7,131 nucleotides of DNA, taken from contig CABUUG010000096.1 of the NCBI GenBank assembly GCA_902494605.1, positions 1 to 7,131 on the forward strand. Reading direction: 5' to 3'. Positions 6,148 to 7,131 of the stretch are shown in pieces. Origin of the DNA: an uncultured Collinsella sp. (lineage in GTDB: Bacteria; Actinomycetota; Coriobacteriia; Coriobacteriales; Coriobacteriaceae). The notes beneath the pieces were generated by a model, which saw only the letters and a program-made list of their open reading frames with translations, did no database searches and had not been told where the DNA came from. The translations under genes and the position numbers were made by a program. The stretch's first letter is position 1. Every line of letters begins with the position of its first letter.

Positions 6148-7131
6148 TTCCGCCGATCTCGCTTCGTGCGAGTCTGCAGATATTCAGCGACGCATCCTCG
6201 AGCTCATCGAGGATGCGTCCTCCATTGCGATTTCGGGACATACGTCTCCCGATGGCGACGCCCTGGGCTCCGTGCTGGGTCTGGGCTTATCGCTTATGAA
6301 GTTTTTCCCCAACAAGGACATTGCCCTGCTGCTGGCAGACGATGACCCGGTTCCGCGCATCTACCGCTTTATGGAGGGTGCCGACCGTCTGGTGCCGGCA
6401 TCTGCGTATACCGACAATCCGGACCTGTTCATCTCGGTGGACGTGCCGGTCGTCGAGCGTCTGAACAACTCAGCCGAGGTGCTCCGCCGCTCGTCGCATG
6501 TGGTGTGCTTCGATCACCATCCGGCGCGCGAGGAATTTGCCGAGCTGAGCCTGAGGTGCGTCGGCGCCGCAGCCTGCGCCATGATCATCGACCGCTTTTT
6601 GGACAATTGCGGCATTGTCGCACGTGATGGCGTTGCGACCTGCCTGCTGTGTGGCTTGGTTACCGATACCGGCCGTTTTCAGTATCAAAACGCCGATGCT
6701 GCTGCGTTCCATGCCGCCTCGCGCCTGGTCGCGCACGGTGCCGATCCGGCGCGTGTTGCGCTCGAGGTCTACCAGAGCATGCGCGTGGAGTTCTTGCATC
6801 TCAAGTCCATCGTTATGGGCCGCATCAAAACAGTGGCGCACGGTCGCGTGGCATATAGTTATGCGTACCAGAGCGACCTCGAGGCCTGCGGCGTCACTTC
6901 GGATGAGTGCGACGGCCTGGTCGATGTGGTGCGTTCGGTTATGGGCGTGGAGGTCTGCCTGTTTCTGAAGGGCATTGAGGGCGATACCAAGGTACGCGGC
7001 AACCTGCGCTCCAAGGGTGACCTCGATGTGTCCGAGATCGCTGCCAACTTTGGCGGTGGCGGGCATCATGCCGCCGCCGGCTTTTCCAACAACGGAACGA
7101 TTCGCGAGACGCTCGCCGTGGCACTTCCCAT
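6140..7131 (+). CDS. nrnA: DHH/DHHA1 phosphoesterase, NrnA-like oligoribonuclease (3' end outside window)
   Basis: The frame is open from ATG 6140 to the window edge (330 complete codons, no stop). Members of this RecJ-like DHH family, including NrnA, hydrolyse nanoRNA and in many cases the bisphosphate nucleotide pAp, using metal ions. Seen: motif I SGHTSPDGDALGS with H34, D38 and D40; motif II D101 in ISVDVP; motif III D125-H126-H127 in CFDHHP; motif IV LVTDTGRFQY with D176; and the DHHA1 substrate-binding loop GGGGHHAAAGF (305-315). Every metal-binding residue expected for an active enzyme is present, and the family's usual length of about 310-340 residues means little is missing. It overlaps rbfA by 8 bases (ATGACTAA), which suggests translational coupling. 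A perfect hairpin lies in its 5' coding part. Exact substrate (nanoRNA, pAp or a cyclic dinucleotide intermediate) cannot be told from sequence. Confidence 0.93.
   Translation, partial: MTNSADLASCESADIQRRILELIEDASSIAISGHTSPDGDALGSVLGLGLSLMKFFPNKDIALLLADDDPVPRIYRFMEGADRLVPASAYTDNPDLFISVDVPVVERLNNSAEVLRRSSHVVCFDHHPAREEFAELSLRCVGAAACAMIIDRFLDNCGIVARDGVATCLLCGLVTDTGRFQYQNADAAAFHAASRLVAHGADPARVALEVYQSMRVEFLHLKSIVMGRIKTVAHGRVAYSYAYQSDLEACGVTSDECDGLVDVVRSVMGVEVCLFLKGIEGDTKVRGNLRSKGDLDVSEIAANFGGGGHHAAAGFSNNGTIRETLAVALP
6189..6219 (+). repeat. Perfect 13-bp inverted repeat inside the phosphoesterase gene
   Basis: GACGCATCCTCGA (6189-6201) is exactly complementary to TCGAGGATGCGTC (6207-6219), with a five-base loop GCTCA. 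It encodes residues 17-27 (RRILELIEDAS) and starts 49 bases after the start codon. No T-run follows (next bases CTCCATTGCG), so it is not an intrinsic terminator. In mRNA it would be a very stable stem-loop. Its length without any mismatch is unusual in coding DNA; a role in pausing, mRNA processing or translation is inferred. Confidence 0.8.

Overview
The window is a high-GC bacterial chromosome segment with every gene on the + strand. It holds the 3' end of leuS, a 258-base regulatory gap, and then the translation/transcription operon rimP-nusA-infB-rbfA followed by a DHH/DHHA1 phosphoesterase gene (nrnA-like) that runs off the right edge. The strong C/G preference at third codon positions, the protein sequences (especially the NusA N-terminus and the long Ala/Glu/Arg-rich IF2 N-terminus) and the gene order suggest an actinobacterium of the class Coriobacteriia, perhaps Collinsella-like. 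That placement is inference from memory of such proteins, not a search result.

Layout. Bases 1-917 encode the last 304 residues of leucyl-tRNA synthetase, closed by a near-perfect intrinsic terminator at 948-982. Bases 983-1175 hold two related 21-base direct repeats (1035-1055 and 1064-1084), a promoter-like TTGCAC-17-TATAGT (1069-1097), and a second strong terminator-type hairpin with a U-tract (1123-1155). This second hairpin lies downstream of the promoter but ends only about 20 bases before the rimP start codon, so it looks like a leader attenuator. rimP (1176-1670) and nusA (1672-2919) are one base apart. A 91-base gap with a small hairpin precedes infB (3011-5725). rbfA (5737-6147) follows 11 bases later and overlaps the phosphoesterase gene (from 6140) by 8 bases.

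How the genes work together. RimP and RbfA mature the 30S subunit, IF2 starts translation on it, NusA binds RNA polymerase and affects pausing, termination and antitermination, and NrnA-type enzymes degrade the short oligoribonucleotides left by RNA decay. A terminator hairpin in the leader of an operon that encodes NusA, a factor that stimulates intrinsic termination, suggests negative feedback on NusA level.

This is a core housekeeping region; I see no mobile element, CRISPR, tRNA or defence gene. The points most worth a second look are the leader attenuator, a Cys3His zinc-site-like tail on NusA combined with the absence of ylxR between nusA and infB, and a perfect 13-bp inverted repeat inside the 5' coding part of the phosphoesterase gene.
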